A stretch of 5,540 nt of DNA from Deltaproteobacteria bacterium. GTDB taxonomy: Bacteria; Desulfobacterota; DSM-4660; Desulfatiglandales; B25-G16. The notes under the pieces are model-generated. The model ran no database searches, was not told the DNA's origin, and saw only the letters and a program-made list of their open reading frames with translations. Made by a program: the position numbers and the translations under genes. The DNA lies in assembly GCA_003646935.1 (NCBI GenBank), contig QMLW01000164.1, positions 1 through 5,540 of the forward strand. Reading direction: 5' to 3'. Within the stretch, counting starts at the first letter, position 1. Each line of letters begins with the position of its first letter. Below are positions 1-5,540 of the stretch, one piece after another.

Positions 1-1110
1 AGTATAGGGATTTTAAAGGAGATCAAGGCCGAGGAAAACAGGGTTTCCATGACCCCCGCGGGCGTGGAGGAAATGAGCCAACACGGGCACACGGTGCTCG
101 TTGAAAGGCATGCCGGCGGTGCGAGCGGATTTCGCAACAAAAAATATGCGAGCGCTGGTGCGGAGATTATCGACAAATCCGAGGAAGTTTACGCCAAGGC
201 GAATATGATCATGCACGTGAAGGAGCCCCTTCCGGCGGAGTATGGGCACATCAGGGAAGAGCAGATCATCTTCACCTACCTCCATCTTGCCTCATCTGAG
301 GAGCTCACCAGGGCCCTGATCGAGAGCGGATCCATCAACATCGCCTACGAGACGATTCAGAAGGATGATGGATCCCTGCCGCTGCTTACCCCGATGAGCG
401 AGGTGGCGGGACGGATGTCCATCCAGGAGGGAGCCAAGTACCTGGAGATGGCCCAGGGAGGCGAGGGCATTTTGCTGAGCGGCGTGCCGGGCGTCGCTCC
501 TGCAACGGTGATCGTAATCGGTGCCGGTGTGGTAGGAACGAATGCGGCCAAAACGGCCTGCGGCCTGGGAGCCAAGGTGTACCTGCTCGATATAAATCTC
601 GACAGGCTTCGCTACCTGAGCGACGTCATGCCCAGCAACTGCTTTCTCGTGATGTTCAGCCCCGCAACCATCCGGAAGCTCATTAAGGAGGCCGACCTCG
701 TGGTGGGAGCCGTCCTCATACCAGGTGCCAAGTCCCCGAAACTGGTGACCCGTGAGATGGTGAAGACCATGAAGAGGGGGGCGGTCATGGTGGACGTAGC
801 CATTGATCAGGGTGGCTGCTTCGAGACCTCGAAGCCCACCACCCATTCAGATCCGACCTACACCGTGGACGGCGTGCTGCATTACTGCGTGACGAACATG
901 CCCGGTGCTGTGGCCAAGACCTCCACCCTGGCGCTCACCAATGCCACGCTTCCCTACGTAATCGAGATCGCGAACAAGGGATGGAAAAAGGCCTTCAAGG
1001 AGAACCCCGAGATCAGGCGAGGCGCCAACGTGGTCAATGGCAAGGTGACCTACCAGGGCGTTGCCGATGCCTTCGGGCTAGAGTATGTCCCGATTGAGAG
1101 CCTGCTGTAA
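1..1110 (+). CDS. ald: Alanine dehydrogenase, 5' end cut by window edge
   Basis: NAD-dependent L-alanine dehydrogenase, which interconverts L-alanine with pyruvate, ammonia and NADH in the cytoplasm. The frame is open from base 1 and reads SIGILKEIKAEENRVSMTPA, the classic Ald N-terminus, so the ATG at 49 is internal and probably only the initiator Met (giving 370 aa) lies outside. If one residue is added, key residues fall at the numbering known for the Mycobacterium tuberculosis enzyme: Arg15 (ENRV), Lys75 (HVKEP), His96 (YLHLA), Asp198 (LLDIN, NAD ribose binding) and Asp270 (AIDQGG). The Rossmann loop GAGVVG starts at codon 174. The conserved C-terminal stretch VTNMPGAVAKTSTLALTNAT is present, and the protein ends with a normal-length tail. 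It appears fully functional. It is visibly more GC-rich than the gene that follows. Family assignment is secure; whether it runs toward alanine use or synthesis cannot be told from sequence. Confidence 0.96.
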   Translation, partial: SIGILKEIKAEENRVSMTPAGVEEMSQHGHTVLVERHAGGASGFRNKKYASAGAEIIDKSEEVYAKANMIMHVKEPLPAEYGHIREEQIIFTYLHLASSEELTRALIESGSINIAYETIQKDDGSLPLLTPMSEVAGRMSIQEGAKYLEMAQGGEGILLSGVPGVAPATVIVIGAGVVGTNAAKTACGLGAKVYLLDINLDRLRYLSDVMPSNCFLVMFSPATIRKLIKEADLVVGAVLIPGAKSPKLVTREMVKTMKRGAVMVDVAIDQGGCFETSKPTTHSDPTYTVDGVLHYCVTNMPGAVAKTSTLALTNATLPYVIEIANKGWKKAFKENPEIRRGANVVNGKVTYQGVADAFGLEYVPIESLL

Positions 1111-1113
1111 GGA
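1108..1113 (+). promoter_or_regulatory. RBS of the M14 gene overlapping the ald stop codon
   Basis: TAAGGA, whose first three bases are the ald TAA stop, is followed by an all-A spacer of six bases and the ATG at 1120. This spacing suits a Shine-Dalgarno site. The overlap supports a single transcript and possible translational coupling of the two genes. Confidence 0.6.
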
Positions 1114-1119
1114 AAAAAA

Positions 1120-2316
1120 ATGAAATTTAGATCATATTTGTCGTACGAGGAAGTAGAAGACTGGATTGAGAATTACATCAATACCCATAAAGAGATTTCC
1201 CATGCCGAAATAATCGGCCATTCAGACGAGGGAAGGGCTATCAGGGCCATCCATGTTACCGCTCGTGATTTGCCGCTGGATGAGAAGGAAGTTGCGCTCA
1301 TTATTATTGGCAGACATGGAGATGAATTAGGAACCCGTGTGATTGGGCCAGCACTTCTTGAATGGCTGTCCTTAAAAGAAGCCGAGGAGACTCGAAATCG
1401 TCAACACGTAATTGTGGTGCCGGTAGCAAACCCTGATGGGTGCGTTCGCGAGGTCTTCGGCTTGCCGGCATATCGTCTATCCGGCCTTGAAACACGGTCT
1501 CTTCTGCCATTGGGAGAAAGATACATACCCGACGTGGTAATGGACGTTCATAGCGTTGGAAAGGAAAAACGCGGGTTGAACTGGGGAGGTTTAGAGGCGG
1601 TGATCATTGATCAGAACGCTCACGCAGGAGAAGATCAGTTCATCTTGCGGGAAATGGCTAGAGAAATGCTCCATGCCGCTGCCACAGCCGGATATCCGTT
1701 TCTCTTACACACCACCGAGCATTATCGAAACTTGAGGAAAAAAGCAGCTGCAATCTCTGAATGTGCATTTAACAATCACGTGAATGGAGCGCTCTATGCT
1801 ATGTGCCATGCCTTAGACTTTGGAATGGAGGTAAATCATTTTGTGCTCACACCTAGTGACACCGCACAAAGCGGATTAGCGGTTATTAGATCCATGCTCG
1901 AGAGGGGAAACCGTACCGCTCCATGGGAGCATTATCCCGGTTATCCCAATAGGATTCTCAGCGGAGATTTCCTCGCCTGGATAGGCCCGCGGGGCAGAAA
2001 CGCGAGTCAACGGCGTACCTCGCGCAAGGAGATATGGTCGAAGCGTGCTTTCTTTGAGACCCCCTTTACCCCGTACAGGGCAATGTTGGATGATCATCAC
2101 GTGAGAGTTACTGTCCGGTATTCCGGAGATGAAGAGATCACAAGTGGCATTACCATGAGTGTACGAATTCGAGGAAGGCCGAGGATCAAAGACATTACGT
2201 TGAATGATGAGAAGGCGGACTATTACGCAAAATGTGACGAATGCTCTACCTATGTGTTTGTTGATTTGGAAACAGTTGCCAAGGATGATGTGCTGGAGCT
2301 CGTTGCGCGCTTTTAG
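1120..2316 (+). CDS. M14-family zinc carboxypeptidase / deacylase-like protein
   Basis: A 398-residue protein with the zinc-peptidase M14 layout. An N-terminal segment typical of the family contains SYEEVEDWI and, near residues 31-42, IIGHSDEGRAIR. The zinc motif GRHGDELG supplies His66 and Glu69. NPDG at 104-107 is followed by DVHS with the third zinc ligand, His144. GMEVNHF carries the probable catalytic Glu237. A beta-rich C-terminal part (about 325-398) includes a CxxC pair (Cys372, Cys375). There is no signal peptide or membrane segment, so it should act in the cytoplasm. The NPDG-to-DVHS stretch is short, and I see no Asn-Arg pair like the one that binds the substrate carboxylate in classical carboxypeptidase A. 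It may therefore be a dipeptidase, D,L-carboxypeptidase, or an N-acyl amino acid deacylase of the AstE/aspartoacylase type. The close link to ald hints at amino acid release. The fold is fairly sure; the substrate is unknown. Confidence 0.82.
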   Translation: MKFRSYLSYEEVEDWIENYINTHKEISHAEIIGHSDEGRAIRAIHVTARDLPLDEKEVALIIIGRHGDELGTRVIGPALLEWLSLKEAEETRNRQHVIVVPVANPDGCVREVFGLPAYRLSGLETRSLLPLGERYIPDVVMDVHSVGKEKRGLNWGGLEAVIIDQNAHAGEDQFILREMAREMLHAAATAGYPFLLHTTEHYRNLRKKAAAISECAFNNHVNGALYAMCHALDFGMEVNHFVLTPSDTAQSGLAVIRSMLERGNRTAPWEHYPGYPNRILSGDFLAWIGPRGRNASQRRTSRKEIWSKRAFFETPFTPYRAMLDDHHVRVTVRYSGDEEITSGITMSVRIRGRPRIKDITLNDEKADYYAKCDECSTYVFVDLETVAKDDVLELVARF

Positions 2317-2359
2317 TTAAACGCTGGAATGAGTGGTTCAGGGGTTCAAAGGTTATAAT

Positions 2360-3082
2360 CTATTCTGAGTTGAATATGGTGATGCCGGAGCGCCTGGCTG
2401 CATTTATGAGATGGGTTAAGATTGCCTCTCTCGCTATATCTGAATCCTCTGCTGAAATGGCTTTGAATATTGTCACGTGCTCCTGCTGCACCTCGGGCGG
2501 GAGACCTTGGTGATTTGAGCAATCTCGATCAGCTTGTACAAGATCCCATATTTTTCCTCGAAAAAAGTGCATGAAATCCTTGAGGAATGGATTGCCACTT
2601 GCCTCCACAATTTCCATATGAAAGTCAACATTTGCCGCTGTAGCGTCGAGATGATCCTTCACTGCTTGTTCCATCGTCTCAAGATGCTTGCGTAAATTCT
2701 CCGGGTTCTCTTGGCTTCGGCGTTTTGCTGCCAGCGCAGCAGCAGCGCTCTCTAAAATGGCTCGAAACTCGTAGAGATATCCAATTTTAGCTAAATCCGT
2801 TACTTCCAATCTGTCCAAACGAAACGCACGCTGGGAGCCTGGTTGTGCTACTATGGATTTGCTTCCTTGTCTAGACTCCAGGAGTCCATCGTACTTCAGG
2901 CGAGCCAGGGCTTCTCTGATCACGGTACGGCTCACCTCAAACCGCTCAGATAACTCTGCCTCTGAAGGAAAGGCTTCTCCCGGTTGGATAGAGGCCCTTT
3001 CGAGTTCAGAGGCCAGAATTTCTGCTACCTGTTCGGATAGCTTTGGTACGCGTTTCAGATGTGGCTTTTTCAAAAATTCCAT
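2360..3082 (-). CDS. FadR-type GntR transcriptional regulator (FCD domain)
   Basis: A DNA-binding regulator of the GntR superfamily, FadR/FCD subfamily, which usually senses a carboxylic acid or acyl compound. With the ATG at 3082 it has 240 residues. The N-terminal winged helix (about residues 15-80) includes LSEQVAEIL, the GEAFPSEAELSERFEVSRTV recognition region and REALARLKYDGLLESRQG. The all-helical FCD effector domain covers about 95-230. Its probable metal ligands are His155 (DFHMEIVEASGN), His202 (QEHVTIF) and His224 (LTHLI). The usual Asp four residues before the first His is Asn here. A GTG start at 3124 would add 14 residues that do not resemble the family; neither start has a clear Shine-Dalgarno site. 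I prefer 3082 because the protein then begins near the winged helix. It is divergent from the CoA-transferase gene and probably controls it, perhaps together with its own expression. Confidence 0.92.
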   Translation of the reverse strand: MEFLKKPHLKRVPKLSEQVAEILASELERASIQPGEAFPSEAELSERFEVSRTVIREALARLKYDGLLESRQGSKSIVAQPGSQRAFRLDRLEVTDLAKIGYLYEFRAILESAAAALAAKRRSQENPENLRKHLETMEQAVKDHLDATAANVDFHMEIVEASGNPFLKDFMHFFRGKIWDLVQADRDCSNHQGLPPEVQQEHVTIFKAISAEDSDIAREAILTHLINAARRSGITIFNSE

Positions 3083-3196
3083 AACAAATTGTAATAAAGC
3101 AGAAAGGGGAGGAAGATAATTCACCCATCTTTTATATCAATCCTTTGGTTTTGTCAATCAATTGTAAAATTTGAAAAATTTAACTTGACATACAAT

Positions 3197-3226
3197 ATTA
3201 TAACATGTCATATACAAAGAATACAA
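3197..3226 (-). promoter_or_regulatory. Candidate promoter of the GntR regulator
   Basis: On the minus strand TTGTAT (3226-3221) is followed after 18 bases by a perfect TATAAT (3202-3197). The -10 is ideal and the -35 is weak (only TTG matches). A second candidate nearer the gene is TTGACA (3157-3152) with TATAAA (3136-3131) at a short 15-base spacing. If that one is used, transcription would begin near 3124 and the ATG at 3082 would be the only possible start. Both are read from sequence alone. Confidence 0.35.
3199..3212. promoter_or_regulatory. Candidate operator palindrome for the GntR regulator
   Basis: TATAACATGTCATA is a 14-base palindrome centred on ACATGT, with one mismatched pair (3202 A with 3209 C). 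It overlaps the regulator's candidate -10 and lies just downstream of the plus-strand TTGACA, so binding could affect both directions. The size suits FadR-type dimers. An alternative reading of the same place is a wider inverted repeat, TGACAT (3186-3191) and ATGTCA (3205-3210), 13 bases apart. That this regulator binds here is inference. Confidence 0.35.
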
Positions 3227-3338
3227 TTATCTATTCTACAAAAATGAACCCACGTACCGTTACTCGGTTTCTTTCAATGAATTTCAATTTCTTCAGCATC
3301 CAATTTCCCTGTAGAAATATAGGAACCCTAACCTAGCC

Positions 3339-3345
3339 AGGAGGT
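3339..3345 (+). promoter_or_regulatory. Strong RBS of the CoA-transferase gene
   Basis: AGGAGGT, a near-perfect Shine-Dalgarno sequence, sits five bases before the ATG at 3351 and fixes that start. Confidence 0.85.
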
Positions 3346-3350
3346 AATGC

Positions 3351-4571
3351 ATGAGAGCTTTGGAAGGATTAAAGGTTGTTGATTTCACTCGCTTCGTTGC
3401 CGGCCCTTTTTGCACTATGCAGTTGGCGGATCATGGGGCCGAGGTTGTAAAGCTGGAATCTCCAGCGGACAAAGGAGACGAGTTGCGGGGATGGGGGCCG
3501 CCGTTCATTGATGGGCAAAGCTACTATTTCATAACACTGAACAAGAACAAACGAAGCATCGCATTAGACCTGAGAAGCGCCAAGGGCATAGGTATCGCCA
3601 CGGAGTTGATAAAGGGAGCAGACGTCCTGGTCGAGAATTTCCGTCCAGGGGTGATGGGGAAGATGGGGCTGTCCTGGGAAGAGGTCCATGCCCTTAATCC
3701 AAGGCTCGTGTATTGTTCAGTGACCGCCTACGGGCAGACGGGTCCGTTTAAGACCAAGTCGGGCTTCGACGTCGTGGTTCAAGGAGACACAGGGTTCATG
3801 GATATAACCGGATTTGAAGTGCCAACCCGTGTGGGTGTTGGGCTCACCGATTTTATTGGGGCATTTTATGGGCTCATAGGTATATTCGCTGCCCTCCATG
3901 TTCGGGAAAAGACAGGTGAAGGTCAGCGCGTAGACAGCGCCATGATGGACGGGATGATGGCGCTTCTCACCTATCAAGCAGGAACATATTTCGCTACAGG
4001 AAAGGCCCCAGTTCGCCTAGGCAACCGACATCCCCTTCAAACACCCTATGAAACCTTTGCTGCAAAGGATGGACACGTTATAATCGGCGCCGGCAGTCAA
4101 AAGCTGTGGGAAAACCTTTGTAACAACGTAATAAACAGACCCGATCTGATAAAAGACCCTCGTTTCTTGACGCTACAAGACCGGAACAAAAATGAGCCGA
4201 TAATCAAAGAGATCATCGAGGAGATCACCCGTACTAAAACAGCCGAGGAATGGATCGAGCTTCTCACAAAGGGAAATGTCCCCTGCGGTAAGGTTCGTAC
4301 GGTAAAAGAGGCGCTTGAACTCGAGCAGACAAAGGCCCGGGAAATGGTGGTAGAAATGGAAGATGAGTTGAGGGGAAGGATAAAGATGCTGGGCATCCCC
4401 ACCAAGCTCTCGGATACTCCGGGAGAAATCAGGCGCATGCCGCCGGTTTTAGGAGAACACACTGAAGAGGTGCTGAGCGAACTTGGATACAGCCAGCAAG
4501 AGATACGAGAGATCGAGGATACGGGAATCGTTAGACAGCACCCTTTGAAAGGAGGTGGTACGAAAGAGTAA
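3351..4571 (+). CDS. CaiB/BaiF (family III) CoA-transferase
   Basis: A 406-residue class III CoA-transferase, a cytoplasmic enzyme that moves CoA from one acyl-CoA to a free carboxylic acid through an aspartyl intermediate, usually as an interlocked dimer. Family hallmarks run in order: LEGLKVVDFTRFVAGPFCTM at 4-23, GAEVVKLESP near 29-38, NKNKRSIALDLRSAKG at 64-79, DVLVENFRPGVMGKMGLSWE at 91-110, and YCSVTAYGQTGP at 121-132. Asp167 (LTDFIGAFYG) aligns with the catalytic Asp169 of formyl-CoA transferase. REKTGEGQRVDSAMMDGMM follows, and RMPPVLGEHTEEVLSELGY lies near the end. The length is normal; the last 20 or so residues after the conserved end are a basic, Gly-rich tail. It starts with a strong RBS and is followed by a TRAP-type receptor gene, suggesting that it activates the acid imported by that transporter. 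The acyl substrate cannot be named; bile-acid, carnitine, oxalate or succinate-type donors are all found in the family. Confidence 0.94.
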   Translation: MRALEGLKVVDFTRFVAGPFCTMQLADHGAEVVKLESPADKGDELRGWGPPFIDGQSYYFITLNKNKRSIALDLRSAKGIGIATELIKGADVLVENFRPGVMGKMGLSWEEVHALNPRLVYCSVTAYGQTGPFKTKSGFDVVVQGDTGFMDITGFEVPTRVGVGLTDFIGAFYGLIGIFAALHVREKTGEGQRVDSAMMDGMMALLTYQAGTYFATGKAPVRLGNRHPLQTPYETFAAKDGHVIIGAGSQKLWENLCNNVINRPDLIKDPRFLTLQDRNKNEPIIKEIIEEITRTKTAEEWIELLTKGNVPCGKVRTVKEALELEQTKAREMVVEMEDELRGRIKMLGIPTKLSDTPGEIRRMPPVLGEHTEEVLSELGYSQQEIREIEDTGIVRQHPLKGGGTKE

Positions 4572-4602
4572 AGGGACCATGGCCATGAACAGTACATAAA
4601 AG

Positions 4603-4610
4603 AAAGGGGG
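4603..4610 (+). promoter_or_regulatory. RBS of the TAXI receptor gene
   Basis: The purine run AAAGGGGG ends seven bases before the ATG at 4618. It supports this start, which also gives a textbook signal peptide. The 46-base gap from the CoA-transferase stop contains no visible hairpin terminator, consistent with read-through. Confidence 0.6.
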
Positions 4611-4617
4611 AATAATC

Positions 4618-5540
4618 ATGAAGAAAAAATGGATAATCCTAGCAGTATCATTCATTCTCATCATTTTCATGACGGGCGATGTTTTTGCTGCAAAGGTGGC
4701 GAGAATTAAATGGGGAGCAGTATCGCCTCGTATCGGTTCATTCGCGTATTTGGCAACCATGTGCCGCACTGCGAACAAGGAACTCAAGGGCAAGGCCGTC
4801 CTTTCGCCAATGGAGACCGGAGGATTTTTAGATAACATCCTCAGGCTCAGAAAGAGGTTGGTACAATGCGGGCTAACCCATAACCTCGCTGCGTATGCAT
4901 GCTATAAGGGCATTGCGGATTTCAAAGACAAGCAGGATGACCAGCTGCGAGGACTGTGGGGCGGATACGTCGCGCCGGTACTCCAGGTAGCAATAGAGGG
5001 CCGGGGCATTAATAGCATTTATGATCTCGACGGTAAACCGTATGTTATGAGTCCCGGAACAACTGGTGGGCGACTATCGAGGATGTTTCTCGAGTCGTTG
5101 GGAATCAAACCCGACTATAAGCTAATGGGAATTTCCTCGGGAATCGACGCGATGAAGGCCGGATCGGTTGACGCATTCTATCGGATTGGCCCGCTGGATT
5201 CCTCAATTCTTGAGATCCAATCAACCATGGACGTCGTGTTCCTGCCGGTTACCGAGGATGATTTGAACAAATTTGAGAAGGCATGGCCAAGACATGCTCT
5301 AAAATTCACGCTTCCCGCTAATACCTACAGGGGACAGACCGAACCCGTGCTCTGTTTGGCCTATGCCTGCGGAGACTATTCTCACACAGGCGTCAAGGAA
5401 GAGGTGATCTATAAGATAGTAAAGGCCGTATATAAAAATCGGGAAAGCATTGCCAATGCAGTCCCGATCACAAGGGACGGCAATTGGGCGGATATGTGGA
5501 ACCAGACGGTGAAGTATATGGAGGTTCCGCTCCATAAGGG
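4618..5540 (+). CDS. TAXI-family TRAP transporter solute receptor, 3' end cut
   Basis: The periplasmic substrate-binding subunit of a tripartite TRAP transporter of the TAXI (TRAP-associated extracytoplasmic immunogenic) type, which hands an organic acid to membrane permease subunits. The frame stays open to the window end, giving 307 codons. Residues 1-24 form a Sec signal peptide: MKKKW, a hydrophobic core, and a VFA/AK cleavage site; there is no lipobox Cys. Family features are INSIYDLDGKPYVMSPGTTG near 131-150, a GIKPDYKLMGISSGIDAMKAGSVDAFY region near 162-188, and VPLHKG at the cut end, which resembles the VPLHPGA found near the C-terminus of TAXI proteins, so perhaps 15-30 residues are missing. 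The usual N-terminal Gly-rich GGTYYP-like segment is replaced by WGAVSPRIGSFAYLA, and there are five cysteines (49, 84, 95, 246, 251), so this is a divergent member. It follows the CoA-transferase in the same direction and probably shares its transcript. Confidence 0.85.
   Translation, partial: MKKKWIILAVSFILIIFMTGDVFAAKVARIKWGAVSPRIGSFAYLATMCRTANKELKGKAVLSPMETGGFLDNILRLRKRLVQCGLTHNLAAYACYKGIADFKDKQDDQLRGLWGGYVAPVLQVAIEGRGINSIYDLDGKPYVMSPGTTGGRLSRMFLESLGIKPDYKLMGISSGIDAMKAGSVDAFYRIGPLDSSILEIQSTMDVVFLPVTEDDLNKFEKAWPRHALKFTLPANTYRGQTEPVLCLAYACGDYSHTGVKEEVIYKIVKAVYKNRESIANAVPITRDGNWADMWNQTVKYMEVPLHK

Larger units (their letters stand above)
3083..3350. promoter_or_regulatory. AT-rich divergent control region between regulator and CoA-transferase
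   Basis: This non-coding stretch is strongly AT-rich compared with both flanking genes and must hold the promoters of both. Visible elements are a TTGACA (3185-3190, +) with a poor match to a -10 (TATACA, 3211-3216, spacer 20), and a perfect minus-strand TATAAT (3202-3197). ATTGTA occurs at 3088-3093 and 3161-3166, and its complement TACAAT at 3191-3196 and 3222-3227. ATACAA recurs at 3190, 3212 and 3221. TTTCAAT is repeated ten bases apart at 3272 and 3282, and ACCG-TTACT-CGGT (3256-3268) is a short inverted repeat. About 120 bases lie between the AT-rich core and the CoA-transferase start, so its leader may be long. I see no gene, terminator or recognisable riboswitch here. Confidence 0.65.

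Noticed and set aside
292..846. Long minus-strand open frame opposite ald (and other opposite-strand frames in this gene).
   Set aside because: Ald is an unmistakable, fully conserved gene here. The opposite frames arise from its GC-rich codon pattern and encode nothing recognisable.
2317..2359. Bidirectional terminator between the convergent M14 and GntR genes.
   Set aside because: The 43-base gap has two direct copies of GGTTCA (2335 and 2343) but no stem-loop followed by a T run on either strand.
3083..3124. N-terminal extension of the GntR regulator from a GTG at 3124.
   Set aside because: The 14 extra residues do not look like the family, no Shine-Dalgarno site is at the right distance from the GTG, and one candidate promoter would place the transcript start near it. 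It cannot be excluded.
3244..3336. A 30-codon open frame upstream of the CoA-transferase, ending just before its RBS, as a possible leader peptide.
   Set aside because: It has no Shine-Dalgarno sequence before its ATG, and its composition (many Phe, Asn, Thr) looks like translated AT-rich non-coding DNA. There is no run of one regulatory codon and no attenuator hairpin after it.
4097..4838. Minus-strand open frames opposite the CoA-transferase end and the TAXI gene start.
   Set aside because: They lie against clear coding sequence with family motifs and a signal peptide on the plus strand. Their translations are Ser/Phe-rich shadows without a ribosome binding site.

Overview
The window looks like bacterial chromosome of moderate GC with an AT-rich intergenic island. 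It holds three complete genes and two genes cut by the window edges. The gene types (alanine dehydrogenase, a FadR-type GntR regulator, a class III CoA-transferase and a TAXI-type TRAP solute receptor) are common in anaerobic, organic-acid-using bacteria such as Desulfobacterota (deltaproteobacteria). That taxon guess rests on gene content and general appearance only and is weak.

Layout. Positions 1-1110 (+) carry alanine dehydrogenase, missing little more than its start codon. Nine bases later, at 1120-2316 (+), is a cytoplasmic M14-type zinc carboxypeptidase/deacylase-like protein whose ribosome binding site overlaps the ald stop codon, so the two are probably co-transcribed. A 43-base convergent gap follows, then a FadR/FCD-type GntR regulator on the minus strand (2360-3082, possibly starting at 3124). 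An AT-rich divergent control region of about 230-270 bases separates it from a CaiB/BaiF (family III) CoA-transferase at 3351-4571 (+). After 46 bases comes an exported TAXI-family TRAP solute receptor (4618 to beyond the window), nearly complete at the right edge.

How they may work together. The right half reads as a small catabolic module. A periplasmic receptor captures an organic acid for a TRAP permease, which should be encoded just downstream. The CoA-transferase activates the acid by moving CoA from a donor thioester, and the divergent GntR regulator controls the set. A 14-base imperfect palindrome and several ATTGTA/TACAAT elements in the divergent region are candidate operators. The left half could feed amino acids into central metabolism: the M14 enzyme would release amino acids (or deacylate an N-acyl amino acid) and Ald would convert alanine to pyruvate plus ammonia and NADH. 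The substrates of the transporter, CoA-transferase and M14 enzyme cannot be read from the sequence. I see no RNA gene, CRISPR array, insertion sequence or convincing intrinsic terminator. No wholly new system is evident; the most promising leads are the divergent regulatory region and the atypical members of known families.
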